The notes beneath the pieces were generated by a model that had not been told where the DNA came from, made no database searches, and was given only the letters and a program-made list of their open reading frames with translations. A stretch of 64,000 nt of DNA from Candidatus Obscuribacterales bacterium. Its GTDB lineage: Bacteria > Cyanobacteriota > Vampirovibrionia > Obscuribacterales > Obscuribacteraceae. Made by a program: the position numbers and the translations under genes. The DNA lies in assembly GCA_020634035.1 (NCBI GenBank), contig JACKCM010000003.1, positions 620,001-684,000 of the forward strand, read 5' to 3'. Positions 26,040 to 34,802 of the stretch are shown here, in pieces; positions within the stretch are counted from its first letter, which is position 1, and the number at the start of each line of letters is the position of its first letter.

Positions 26040-27230
26040 ATGAAAGCGCAATTGACCCTGCTCGCCACAACCCTTCTGCTGGCAGCCCTGCCTGGACCAG
26101 CGCTGGCGAAGAAGAGCACCGAGCCGGTAACCCGGCCTGTGGCTGAGCAACCGGTTCAGTGGAGCAGCATAATTGTGCGGTCTACATGTAAGCCCCGCCC
26201 GGTAAAAGGCACAGAAGGCAAATGGAACCTGGTCTATGAACTGGAGGTTGCCAACTTTCGCGGGGAAAAAGTAGAGATTGATAAGCTTGAAGTATTCGAT
26301 TCCAAAGACAGCAAATCAAGCCTGCTCAAACTCTCTGGAAAGAATCTCAAATCGGTCATGACCTGCGTGGCAGCACCCCATGAAAGAACATATTTGAATC
26401 CCGGCGAAACAGGAATTATCTGGGTCAATATCGCTGTCGATAAAATCGAAGGAGTAATTTCTCTAGATCACCGCTTCGAGCTCAAAGGCAAAGATGGAAA
26501 GAAACAGGACAACTTCGAACTTTCTATCGATCTGGAAGACGCGGTCAAAATAGGACCGCCTTTAACTGGCAAAAACTGGCTCGCCATGGGTGGCTATTCC
26601 GGAATACTTGGTCATCGACGCGCCCTGATGCCCATCGGCAATCGTCTGGTTTTGAGCCAGCGTTACGCCATAGACTGGATCAAATTCGACAAGGACTGGC
26701 ATACGTTTAAGCCGGACGGTTCCTGGAAACAAGAGCGTGACTCGGTCTGCTACGGCGAACCTCTTCTAGCTGTGACTGACGGAGTAATAGTAGGTGCTGT
26801 GGATAAATTCGAGGACCAGCCCAACTTCGTAGAGGGAACGGATATGGGCTATCCAGGGGGTAACTGTATAACCCTCAAAATGGACAACGGTTACTATGCT
26901 TTCTACGCCCACTTAAAGCCAGGCAGTCTCAAAGTGAAAACCGGCGACCGGGTTAAAAGAGGACAGGTGATAGGGCTGGTGGGCAACTCCGGACATTCTT
27001 TCGAGCCTCATCTACACTTTCATATGAGCGACAGCCCCGGCATACTGCTGGGTAACGGCATTCCCTATGTTTTCGACAAGTTCGAGTATCTGGGAGAGGC
27101 GACGGATCTGAAGCGCTACAATACGAATAAGCCTCGCAAAGAGCCTGCTCCGAAAAAACTGCTCAAATCAGCCGAACAGCGGCAGCTGGAGCTGCCGGCC
27201 GAAGGCTCTATAGTCAATTTCGAGCCATAG
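26040..27230 (+). CDS. Exported M23 (LytM-type) metallopeptidase
   Basis: A signal peptide spans residues 1-23 (ending PALA). An immunoglobulin-like or beta-rich N-terminal region (about 40-170) precedes an M23 peptidase domain (about 200-345). The zinc site is visible in RYAID (metal Asp region) and EPHLHFH, with the conserved YAHLKPGSLKVKTGD block and GQVIGLVGNSGHS. It probably cuts peptidoglycan cross-links. The start is ATG 26040, with GGAG six bases ahead; an in-frame ATG at 26028 is less likely. The first ligand is not in the classical HxxxD form, a variation also seen in other M23 proteins. Confidence 0.87.
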   Translation: MKAQLTLLATTLLLAALPGPALAKKSTEPVTRPVAEQPVQWSSIIVRSTCKPRPVKGTEGKWNLVYELEVANFRGEKVEIDKLEVFDSKDSKSSLLKLSGKNLKSVMTCVAAPHERTYLNPGETGIIWVNIAVDKIEGVISLDHRFELKGKDGKKQDNFELSIDLEDAVKIGPPLTGKNWLAMGGYSGILGHRRALMPIGNRLVLSQRYAIDWIKFDKDWHTFKPDGSWKQERDSVCYGEPLLAVTDGVIVGAVDKFEDQPNFVEGTDMGYPGGNCITLKMDNGYYAFYAHLKPGSLKVKTGDRVKRGQVIGLVGNSGHSFEPHLHFHMSDSPGILLGNGIPYVFDKFEYLGEATDLKRYNTNKPRKEPAPKKLLKSAEQRQLELPAEGSIVNFEP

Positions 27231-27428
27231 TCAAGGATAAAAGCCACCGTCCAATAAGATCCTCATCCGGATCTCGAAACCTTTGCCATGTTTAAATAGA
27301 GGGTCCGAAAGGGAAAAAAGACCTTGGATATTGAGGATTTCCCCAGGCAGATCGAAAAGGCTATCGGTGATACCACATACGGCATCACAAACCGTTTAGA
27401 GCACCATTCCCCTGAAGCTCTGTAGTTT

Positions 27429-28997
27429 ATGTTTAAATGGCCAAGCGAGCAAGAGAACAAAACCAACCTGGCTACCAAGCCAGGTCTCGAAGACATCAAA
27501 AAATTCATGGTGCAGGCAGCCCGCAAAAAGTCTGCACACTTCGCATTTGCCTGGAGCGATGACGCAGAAGAGAAGAAGAACTACCTGCTCACGCTTCAGT
27601 ACGTCCCCAAAGGCTTCACCTTCGAATGGAAGCTGACCCTGCGCCTGGAGAGCAAGAGCGAATCGAAAGAGCGCATTCTCTGGACCAGACATTCGGATGA
27701 TCCCGAAGAAATACACCTGGCCATAGAGACCTCTGTGGACGCTCGGGATCCTTCCAGCCTGGGCTTTACCATAGACGAGAAAGAGAGCAAACTGACCAAA
27801 AGCCAGATCTCAGAAGCGAAAAGAATCTACGAACAAACCTTCGACACCATGTCCATGAAAGACATGCAGCAGATGTCGCTGGTACCGGAGACCTTAACAG
27901 GCAACCTCGAAATTCTGCAGATCACCAACCTGCTCCAGTCCATCTCCATGGGAGGGATGTCCGGTCGACTGCGCATAAAGAGGGCAGCAGCTTACGCCGA
28001 CATTTTCTTCGAAGAAGGCAAAGTCGTCCATGCCGAAGGCTCGAGAGCCCTGGGTCAAGAATGTTTTATTCAGGTGATTGGCTGGAAGGACGGAGAGTTC
28101 CATTTCGAGCCCAAGCTCAAAACCGACGAGAAAACCATCAATAAGCCGATGGAAGCCTTGATTCTCGAAGGCTGTTTGCTTATGGACAACACCGACTTCA
28201 TCAAGAATGCCGGGGTGCATCTTCAAGCCGTTTTAGTACGAGTCAATCAGGCTCTGGGTGAATCCGAGTTCGAGCAAGCCCTGACCACGGTGGACCACAA
28301 TGTCGAGATCGAACTGCTGAAAGCGGTCTATCTCCAGGTGGACAGCCGCAAAACCATCCAGGACATTGTTGAGATCCTGCGTTTGACTAGAAGCCAGTGG
28401 GTATTCGCCGTCGCCGCCATACTGAAGGCAAATCTAATTCAGGCTGTGGACCGGGATAAAATACCGCGGGTCAAGCCGCAGCCCAAGAATGTCGACTATA
28501 CTCCGGTCAAACAGATAAACGATTCGCTAGTTCGGAAAGACAGCGGCATCTTCAGCTATCCGGCTTTTCTCTTCTTGCTCGATCATGAGTTCAAGTTTTC
28601 CTGGAATCGTCCGGTATCCATAGTGCTTTTCGGTTTTCAGCCCAAAGGAAGCGGCACTTCAGTCAGCGTCGAAAGCATCCAGGAAATCGCCCGCTATATT
28701 ATGAACATTCAAGGGTTCAAGGGCATGATCGCCCACTACGAAGAAGACGGCATGGTACTATCCCTGGTGGGTGCCAACTCTACCCAGGCCGCCACCATAG
28801 CCGATAGATTTCTCAAATCCATGGTGAACAGCTCCCTCGACATGAAACTAGAAGCTGTGCGCCTGGCCATCGGCATTGCCTCTTTTCCCGACGATGCCGA
28901 AGATGTCCCCTCCCTACTCGCTTCAGCAGAGCTTGCCCGGGATAGAGCCTGGCAGAAATCAGACCGGGCCATAATGCTGGCCAGTACTTTGATCTAG
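27429..28997 (+). CDS. DUF4388 (PATAN) protein with degenerate GGDEF-like domain
   Basis: A 522-residue cytoplasmic protein. Residues about 155-260 match the DUF4388/PATAN domain (GNLEILQITNLLQSISMGGMSGRLRI, then the ADIFFEEGKVVHAE block), common in cyanobacterial and myxobacterial regulators. The C-terminal part (about 385-515) follows the GGDEF fold (AFLFLLDHEF, LAIGIASFPDDA, LLASAELARDRAWQKSDRAI) but has EEDGMV in place of GGDEF, so it cannot be an ordinary cyclase and may bind a nucleotide or partner. Confidence 0.78.
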   Translation: MFKWPSEQENKTNLATKPGLEDIKKFMVQAARKKSAHFAFAWSDDAEEKKNYLLTLQYVPKGFTFEWKLTLRLESKSESKERILWTRHSDDPEEIHLAIETSVDARDPSSLGFTIDEKESKLTKSQISEAKRIYEQTFDTMSMKDMQQMSLVPETLTGNLEILQITNLLQSISMGGMSGRLRIKRAAAYADIFFEEGKVVHAEGSRALGQECFIQVIGWKDGEFHFEPKLKTDEKTINKPMEALILEGCLLMDNTDFIKNAGVHLQAVLVRVNQALGESEFEQALTTVDHNVEIELLKAVYLQVDSRKTIQDIVEILRLTRSQWVFAVAAILKANLIQAVDRDKIPRVKPQPKNVDYTPVKQINDSLVRKDSGIFSYPAFLFLLDHEFKFSWNRPVSIVLFGFQPKGSGTSVSVESIQEIARYIMNIQGFKGMIAHYEEDGMVLSLVGANSTQAATIADRFLKSMVNSSLDMKLEAVRLAIGIASFPDDAEDVPSLLASAELARDRAWQKSDRAIMLASTLI

Positions 28998-28998
28998 G

Positions 28999-29535
28999 TC
29001 AGGGCTTGAACATATCGAAGAAATCAGCCACATCAGGGTTCTTTGGATCGTCCGCCGCCGCTTCCACATAGAACATCACCTGGGGAGTGATATAAAAGCG
29101 ACTATAAACTGTTCGATCTCCTGCCGCAACAGTATATTGCACGGTATAGCCATTCTCGTTCTGAATACAGCCGTCATAGCGATCGGCTCGGTAAGAGCCG
29201 TTCGACTTCAACTCCTTCAAAACCGGACCCATGATCTCGCGGGCAAAATTCTGGATTTTCATCTCGTCGGATATATGCGCAGCTTGATCCTGGGCCTGTT
29301 CGCTGCGCGGATAGACAACCACCTTGAAAGTCGCATCACCCTTTTTGCCTTGATATTGATGTCCCTGACCTAGAGGATTATGCCGATAGCCATGGGGCAT
29401 GCCAAAAGTTGTCGATGATCCCTGGATCGCGACACCCTCCCAGCTTTGCCCGGAACAACCGGCGACAAAAGCGATGGAGACAAGAGCAAGGGCCGTTCTG
29501 GACAAGAACTTCAGAGAATTTCTTTTGATCGACAT
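28999..29535 (-). CDS. Predicted lipoprotein of unknown function
   Basis: A 178-residue lipoprotein with a basic n-region (MSIKRNSLKF), a hydrophobic core and lipobox VAGC near residue 27. The mature part has few clear motifs and four or so conserved-looking aromatic and Gly positions. The frame opens at 29574, but ATG 29535 has GAGGA eight bases upstream and gives the clean signal. It is convergent with the DUF4388 gene (1-base gap). Confidence 0.72.
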   Translation of the reverse strand: MSIKRNSLKFLSRTALALVSIAFVAGCSGQSWEGVAIQGSSTTFGMPHGYRHNPLGQGHQYQGKKGDATFKVVVYPRSEQAQDQAAHISDEMKIQNFAREIMGPVLKELKSNGSYRADRYDGCIQNENGYTVQYTVAAGDRTVYSRFYITPQVMFYVEAAADDPKNPDVADFFDMFKP

Positions 29536-29619
29536 GCAACGGTCCTCGGATAGCAGCTTCAGTGATTGTAACATCTGCAGCGCTCCGGGTCCTCATTATC
29601 TAATACGTGAAACCACCAT

Positions 29620-30402
29620 TTAGAGCGCCGCTTTAAATAAGATACTGAGCTCATTTTTTAAACGCTTGTATAAATCAGGCAGCCAGACAGGCTGCTTTTT
29701 CATATCGATGACCGGGCGTTTTGTAGTCAGATCGCAGGGAGCGAGCACAACCCGGGTTTTTGCTCTGCCCGTATCATAGACCAGCGTAAAGAGTTCTTCT
29801 ATTGCGCTGTCACCCATGGCCAGACAGCCGATAGAACAATCTTTGCCATGGAGCATGATATCGCCCCCCAGCTTCTTGCGCCCATCTTCAAGACCATGCT
29901 TGCGATCCTCGGCATTGGGATAATCCACCCTCAAGGCAAGATGATAAAGAGAATTGGGGTTAAAAGAAGAGATCTTATAAAAGCCTTCAGGCATCTGAAA
30001 ATCGCCTTCCTTGAGCTTCGGCCCGGTGGTGCCGCTGGTGCCCAGTATAGGAAACTCACAGATTTTTTTGATACCGGATTCAGCATCAGAGGCAAAAACC
30101 AGTAGACTCTCTTCATCTTTCAAGCCGACCAGAACAAGCTCTTGAGGGGGATAATTCACAACCGCTTTTTCAAAACGGGTCTTCCATTTGCGGCGAGCCG
30201 AAGGTCCGTAGCTTTTTATCACCTGCTCTACCGTGCGAGGAGATTTGACCACACCGACTTTGCGGGCAGCCTGTTTTAGAGTTCCTTGAATTACCGCCGG
30301 AACTTTGACAGGAAGGATAGAGAGAAGAAAGAGTAAGACTGCCAGGAAGACCATCAATAAAGTACCTGATATCAATGCCGTTTCTAAAACCAGACTTTTC
30401 AT
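29620..30402 (-). CDS. YafK/DpaA-type L,D-transpeptidase family protein
   Basis: An N-terminal membrane helix (about 7-30) anchors the protein. The C-terminal half is a YkuD-fold catalytic domain with His185 and Cys193 in MLHGKDCSIGCLAMGD, the signature of the YafK-like branch. This branch includes enzymes that make 3-3 cross-links or release lipoprotein from peptidoglycan; which of these applies cannot be told here. The next gene upstream encodes a hydrolase-like protein, and the two lie 6 bases apart. Confidence 0.86.
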   Translation of the reverse strand: MKSLVLETALISGTLLMVFLAVLLFLLSILPVKVPAVIQGTLKQAARKVGVVKSPRTVEQVIKSYGPSARRKWKTRFEKAVVNYPPQELVLVGLKDEESLLVFASDAESGIKKICEFPILGTSGTTGPKLKEGDFQMPEGFYKISSFNPNSLYHLALRVDYPNAEDRKHGLEDGRKKLGGDIMLHGKDCSIGCLAMGDSAIEELFTLVYDTGRAKTRVVLAPCDLTTKRPVIDMKKQPVWLPDLYKRLKNELSILFKAAL

Positions 30403-30408
30403 TCTAGA

Positions 30409-31116
30409 TCACGGACTTTGATTATGCTCGGCAAAATAAAGAGCGAGACTGGTGTTTATCGCCTCGACAAAATCGGAAAAGCGCAAGGAACGTCTTTTCT
30501 GCAGTTCATAGGGTGAAGAAAGCCGTGCCCTGCTATCAATATCGGGTATCAGACTATCGGCGACAAGCACAGGTATCTCTACCTGCAAGCCTTTGTCCTG
30601 AGCCAGATTGACAAAATTTTCAGGGTCTAGTCCTTTGAGCCTGGGCGGATCGGTGGTGCACCGGAAACCTGCTTCTTTGAGCGCACGAGCCGCTATCTCT
30701 TTTAAGCGACGGTTCGCTCCCCCCAGATAAATGATTTGATGACGGTCTCTCATTCTATGAAAACTGACACAGACAGTACTTTTGTTTAACAACGAAGTCA
30801 GCCTGCGATCTCGAAAGTTTGTCGATGTCACATGACCCATTCTCGCTGCTGTATTGCTAAGAGCCTGAAAATCGAACAGATTGAAGCCCTGCTTAGCAAG
30901 GGCTCTGGCCAACTCAGAGGTGCCCGGCTCTATCTTTCCGCCATGGGGTGAGACCACGGTAACCGGACTGTCTCTGTCCACCACTGAGATTGAATAATCA
31001 TGCCCTTCAGTCAAACTCTGTTTCAGAGAAGCAAGGCTCTTGAATGTGTCTCTGCGACCTTTCTGCAAGGGCTTGCTCTGGGCTATATATACCGGTTTAG
31101 GAGGCTCTAAAGGCAC
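30409..31116 (-). CDS. Poly-gamma-glutamate hydrolase (PghP/DUF867)-like zinc protein
   Basis: A 235-residue protein with the family signature PHGGKIEPGTSELA (His58 and Glu63 as likely zinc ligands), later VSFHRMRD and LQVEIP, which supply the remaining metal and catalytic residues. The family was first described in phages that degrade poly-gamma-glutamate; bacterial members are widespread. It starts with GTG and no strong ribosome site is seen. It sits directly upstream of the L,D-transpeptidase gene, so a wall or capsule role is plausible. Confidence 0.8.
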   Translation of the reverse strand: MPLEPPKPVYIAQSKPLQKGRRDTFKSLASLKQSLTEGHDYSISVVDRDSPVTVVSPHGGKIEPGTSELARALAKQGFNLFDFQALSNTAARMGHVTSTNFRDRRLTSLLNKSTVCVSFHRMRDRHQIIYLGGANRRLKEIAARALKEAGFRCTTDPPRLKGLDPENFVNLAQDKGLQVEIPVLVADSLIPDIDSRARLSSPYELQKRRSLRFSDFVEAINTSLALYFAEHNQSP

Positions 31117-31192
31117 TGCTTATCTCGCAAAGGGAAGACCTATCTTATCAAAGAATCATGCTAGACTACGACGAGATTAAAAAGAGGGCGAG

Positions 31193-32035
31193 ATGAGATT
31201 CGTAGACCTGATCGGCACGACCGTCGGAGATCGTTATAAGCTCAACTCTCTTATCGGGCGAGGCGGAGTGAGCGCCATCTTCGAAGGGGTCGACATCGAA
31301 GACGGCAAAAAAATCGCCGTCAAAGTTATGACCGACGCCAAAGGCGATACCATAAACCGGCAGCGTTTCGAGCGCGAAGCGCAGCTGGTCAGCCGCATGG
31401 ATCATCCCAATATCTGCCGAATTTATCACTACTGGCACGATGATGAAGACGTTCCTTATATGGCCATGGAGTTGATAGAAGGAAAGACCCTGGCCACTCT
31501 CACCGAAGACTACGAGCCCCTGGACTTTGACCGTGCCATCGCCATAACTCAGGATATCTGCCTTGGTCTGGACTATGCGCATAAGATGGGAGTGGTACAC
31601 CGGGATCTGAAGCCGGAAAACATCATGATCCAGAATTGCGACAGCCCCGAAGAGACCGTCAAGATTCTCGATTTCGGCCTTGCGAAGAATCCCCGGGACA
31701 CCTCTATGGAGAAGCTAACCCAGACCGGCTGGGTACCGGGCACCCCGGGATTCATGAGCCCCGAACAGATAATGGGCAAAGAGCTGGACGGTCGCTCGGA
31801 CCTCTATTCCCTCGCCTGTGTTCTTTATTTGATGGTGACCGGCAAAGAGGTCTTCGAACACAAGAATCCCATGGAAGTTATGCGCCGTCACGCAAAAGAC
31901 ACTCCTTTATTGGACCCGGCTCTGCCAGCCGGCCTGCTTCCTTTTTTCACCATTGCTCTGGAAAAATCCCCTGAGAAACGCTTCGAAAATGCCGGTGAAT
32001 TTTCCCGGGGAATCGCCGCCGCAACGCGTCTTTGA
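31193..32035 (+). CDS. Soluble Hanks-type Ser/Thr protein kinase
   Basis: A 280-residue protein that is almost entirely kinase domain. It has a glycine loop GRGGVS, Lys44, HRDLKPEN with Asp138, DFG Asp160 and the activation-loop GTPGFMSPEQ. No membrane helix is present, so it is cytoplasmic, unlike the kinases at 6390 and 57875. Glycine-loop position GVS rather than GMG is a mild change. The ATG sits in AAGAGGGCGAG-ATG, a plausible ribosome site. Confidence 0.93.
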   Translation: MRFVDLIGTTVGDRYKLNSLIGRGGVSAIFEGVDIEDGKKIAVKVMTDAKGDTINRQRFEREAQLVSRMDHPNICRIYHYWHDDEDVPYMAMELIEGKTLATLTEDYEPLDFDRAIAITQDICLGLDYAHKMGVVHRDLKPENIMIQNCDSPEETVKILDFGLAKNPRDTSMEKLTQTGWVPGTPGFMSPEQIMGKELDGRSDLYSLACVLYLMVTGKEVFEHKNPMEVMRRHAKDTPLLDPALPAGLLPFFTIALEKSPEKRFENAGEFSRGIAAATRL

Positions 32036-32213
32036 AATATTCCACCGGATTTTAGCAACTGTCACGTTGCAGTCACTTAGGTCGGTTAAATTTGAGAGTG
32101 TAAAAAACCCCGGTCGCCCTTACCAAATTCAATCGCTCAAACAATATTCTGCCAGCGCCCCCGAACCACAGTATCCGAGGCGCCGCATACAAGCACGTTT
32201 CTAGAGGTATTTT

Positions 32214-33137
32214 ATGAAAGGTCAAGCACTTGAGAGCAATACTCCCGTCAAAGGCGTTGAAACCGCAGAGAAGCAAGTTGGCGAAGCCTCGACGACAATA
32301 GCCCAGGAGAAAGATAGCCAGGCAGGAAAAGAGTTGCACACCACCACCTCGGCAGCAACCAAAGACTTTACCGAAAAAACCTTCGGCAGTGCCGACAGCA
32401 TCCTCGATATGGGTGAGAGCGGTGCCCAGACAGCTGGTTCCCCCGAATCCAAGGGCTTAAGTGATACCCCGACCGGTAAGGGTTCCGATGTGACAGGCGA
32501 CTCAAAATCAAACCTCCCTGAGTCGAAAGGCCTGAGCGATCTTCAGGACGGCAAAGGCGTTGACGCCGCCGAGAAGTCTGCCTCGGGTATCCAGGACGCT
32601 AAAAAGATTGAGAATCAGGAGATGAAGCCTGCCGGTGAAAGCGGCAACAATGAAGCCGACGCCGAACGCGATGGCAGCCAGGCCGAAGGCAACCCCAGAA
32701 GAGACGGAGACTCTGCCGCCGACTCCGCAAATACCAGTAAGCCTGCTGCCGACGGCAGCAAAACAGGCGCCTTCGGCGAAAAGACCACCGGTGAAGTAGA
32801 TGAGCAAGATCCCTCCGCAAATCCTTCGGCCGACAAAGAGATGCAGGAAATGGCCAAAGAAGCCGCAGGCAATTCGGGAGAAGCCTCTGATTTGAGCGGA
32901 ATCAATCCTTCCGGCAAAGGCGAAAGCAATAGCAAAGTTGAAAGACCAGGAGACAGCGACAGCAACAAAGACGGTCTTGAAAATAAAGAGCCATTTCATC
33001 CGGAAGACTTCAAAGGAATGACCCCCAAGGACGCTGAGAAAGCTGAGCCGCATAAATCTCAAGGTCTGGAAGGAACATCTCCCAAGGATTTCGAGCAGAA
33101 GCTTCGCTTCGATCCCAAGGAATTACCGCTCAACTAA
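32214..33137 (+). CDS. Acidic, low-complexity repeat protein
   Basis: A 307-residue, probably disordered protein rich in Gly, Ser, Asp, Glu and Lys, with no signal peptide or membrane helix. Short repeats are visible: SKGLSDTPTGKGSDV and SKGLSDLQDGKGVDA, then GMTPKDAEKA and GTSPKDFEQK near the C-terminus. Function unknown; such proteins can be hydrophilic stress proteins or kinase substrates. It lies downstream of the soluble kinase and ends at a strong terminator. Confidence 0.68.
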   Translation: MKGQALESNTPVKGVETAEKQVGEASTTIAQEKDSQAGKELHTTTSAATKDFTEKTFGSADSILDMGESGAQTAGSPESKGLSDTPTGKGSDVTGDSKSNLPESKGLSDLQDGKGVDAAEKSASGIQDAKKIENQEMKPAGESGNNEADAERDGSQAEGNPRRDGDSAADSANTSKPAADGSKTGAFGEKTTGEVDEQDPSANPSADKEMQEMAKEAAGNSGEASDLSGINPSGKGESNSKVERPGDSDSNKDGLENKEPFHPEDFKGMTPKDAEKAEPHKSQGLEGTSPKDFEQKLRFDPKELPLN

Positions 33138-33175
33138 TACTGAATGGGCTAATGTCCCTCAAAACAAACTGCTGT

Positions 33176-33209
33176 ATGATGCCCTGAGAATACCCAGGGC
33201 ATCATTTTT
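33176..33209 (+). terminator. Strong rho-independent terminator
   Basis: ATGATGCCCTG (33176-33186) pairs perfectly with CAGGGCATCAT (33195-33205) across an eight-base loop, and a T-run follows. It ends transcription of the acidic repeat protein gene. The next gene starts 15 bases later, so it has its own promoter or uses readthrough. Confidence 0.82.
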
Positions 33210-33223
33210 CATGAGGAGACACC

Positions 33224-33847
33224 GTGAAATTCAAAGGCATCCATTCAATATGTATGGCCATCCTTCTGGCAAGTACATTCACTCTTCCTACAAAAGCAGC
33301 AGATATCGATACTGATACCACTTCTAATGCAGCTGAACAGCAAAAGAGCAAGCCGGCCGATTCTACGAAGCAAAAGCTAAAAATCAGTCAAGTGCCCCAG
33401 GCTCCTGCTTATGGACAGCCGATGATGCAAAATCCGGGAGCGCCTCAAGACCCGTTCTATGCTTCCTATGCCCAACAAGCACCACCTTCGATTCTTCCCT
33501 ACGGAAAAGTACTGGTATCTACCACCCATACAATCCCGGGCTTCAGGGTAGTTGAGAACAAAGGTATCGTTCGTGGTGACGTGGTTTTCGGACCGACTAT
33601 TCTCCAGGCTTTCAAATCGAGCCTGAAAGCGATAATCGGCGGCAAAATCGGCGGCTACACTCAGATGTGTCAGCGAGCCAGAGAAAACGCCTTTGAAGAC
33701 ATGCTCAATCAAGCGAGACAACTGGGCGCCAATGCCGTGGTCGGCATCCAGTACGACAGCTCCACATTCAGTACCACTAACGACAATGATGTCGGCACTG
33801 AAGTCTTTTGCTATGGCACCGCCGTCACCATTGTTCCCGAGCGCTAA
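33224..33847 (+). CDS. Exported YbjQ-like (UPF0145) protein
   Basis: A 207-residue protein. A signal peptide (about 1-26, ending TKAAD) is followed by a Gln/Pro-rich linker (about 30-85) and a C-terminal YbjQ/UPF0145 domain (about 90-205). The domain has the family's VSTTHTIPGFRVVENKGIV start and QARQLGANAVVGIQYD block. Cytoplasmic YbjQ forms a pentamer of unknown function; an exported version with a long linker is unusual. The GTG start is preceded by GAGGAG. Confidence 0.78.
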   Translation: MKFKGIHSICMAILLASTFTLPTKAADIDTDTTSNAAEQQKSKPADSTKQKLKISQVPQAPAYGQPMMQNPGAPQDPFYASYAQQAPPSILPYGKVLVSTTHTIPGFRVVENKGIVRGDVVFGPTILQAFKSSLKAIIGGKIGGYTQMCQRARENAFEDMLNQARQLGANAVVGIQYDSSTFSTTNDNDVGTEVFCYGTAVTIVPER

Positions 33848-34028
33848 CTCTTTTCAAAGGAAGAACATACAAGCCAGGACAGGAGATTTAAGAAATCCCT
33901 CCCCTGCGTGATTGATGAAACCCAGGGCAAAATGAAAAGATCGAATAGACTGTGCAGGACAGGTCTTCGGTGGAGTTAAATCGGTCTACTCAACTCCCCC
34001 GGGCGCCAGCCTGCATGGTCAGCAACTT

Positions 34029-34649
34029 TTAAGAACCGGACAGAGAGCTGATTCTCTCTTTTATCTCTTTTGCTTCGTCTAGACGTTTGGACTTTTCCAG
34101 CAGCAGAGCATAGTTTTTCAAGACAGGAATCAGCTCGGCATTATCGCTTCCCAGGATGTTCTCTCGAATCTCCAGAGTCCTTTTATATAGGATCTCTGCT
34201 TTCTCATATTTACGGCGTGCACTATGCATGATGGCCAGATTGTGCAGATTGACCGCAGTTTCGAGGTGGTCCAGTCCATAGATATCCAGCTTGATGTCCA
34301 GCGCTTTTTCATAGAGCGGCTCAGCAAACACGAATTTGCCCTGGGCATGATAGAGAGCAGCCAGGTTGTTGGCGCTTTTCGCCACACGGTTCTTGGCTCT
34401 GGCTAAAGGCGATTTCAGTCCGTCTTTGTCGGCTTCATCCTCTTCGCTCGCCGAGGCTTCCTCTTCTGTCTTCTCCAGAAGCACCCGGGCAAGTTCTAGA
34501 CCTTTGATGAAGCTCTGCTCCGCCTTCACCGACCTGTTGTTGGCGAAGTGATCGTTACCCTCTTCAATCAGCTCGACCCAGTGCTCGATGGTGATCGGAC
34601 CTTCGAGCTTGTCTGCAATGTCTGATTTGGATGTAGTATCGCTTTTCAT
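34029..34649 (-). CDS. TPR protein
   Basis: A 206-residue soluble protein. After a charged N-terminus it has about four tetratricopeptide-like repeats (for example VKAEQSFIKGLELARVLLEK, YEKADIL-type ends, and DHLETAVNLHNLAIMHSARRKY). These match the kinesin-light-chain-like TPR group common in cyanobacteria. TPRs mediate protein binding; the partner is unknown. Confidence 0.78.
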   Translation of the reverse strand: MKSDTTSKSDIADKLEGPITIEHWVELIEEGNDHFANNRSVKAEQSFIKGLELARVLLEKTEEEASASEEDEADKDGLKSPLARAKNRVAKSANNLAALYHAQGKFVFAEPLYEKALDIKLDIYGLDHLETAVNLHNLAIMHSARRKYEKAEILYKRTLEIRENILGSDNAELIPVLKNYALLLEKSKRLDEAKEIKERISSLSGS

Positions 34650-34802
34650 AAACCTCGATCCCGCGCTGCTGCGCTGTGTTCTCTCGAAAAGCCTGATTAT
34701 AGATCCTTATATAGAACAGGGCGTTCGAAATTAAGTGCCTGATAACTGCTTTTAATGAAAAAAGTGCTTGCGCACCCATACGTTTGTATGTATTATAAAA
34801 GC

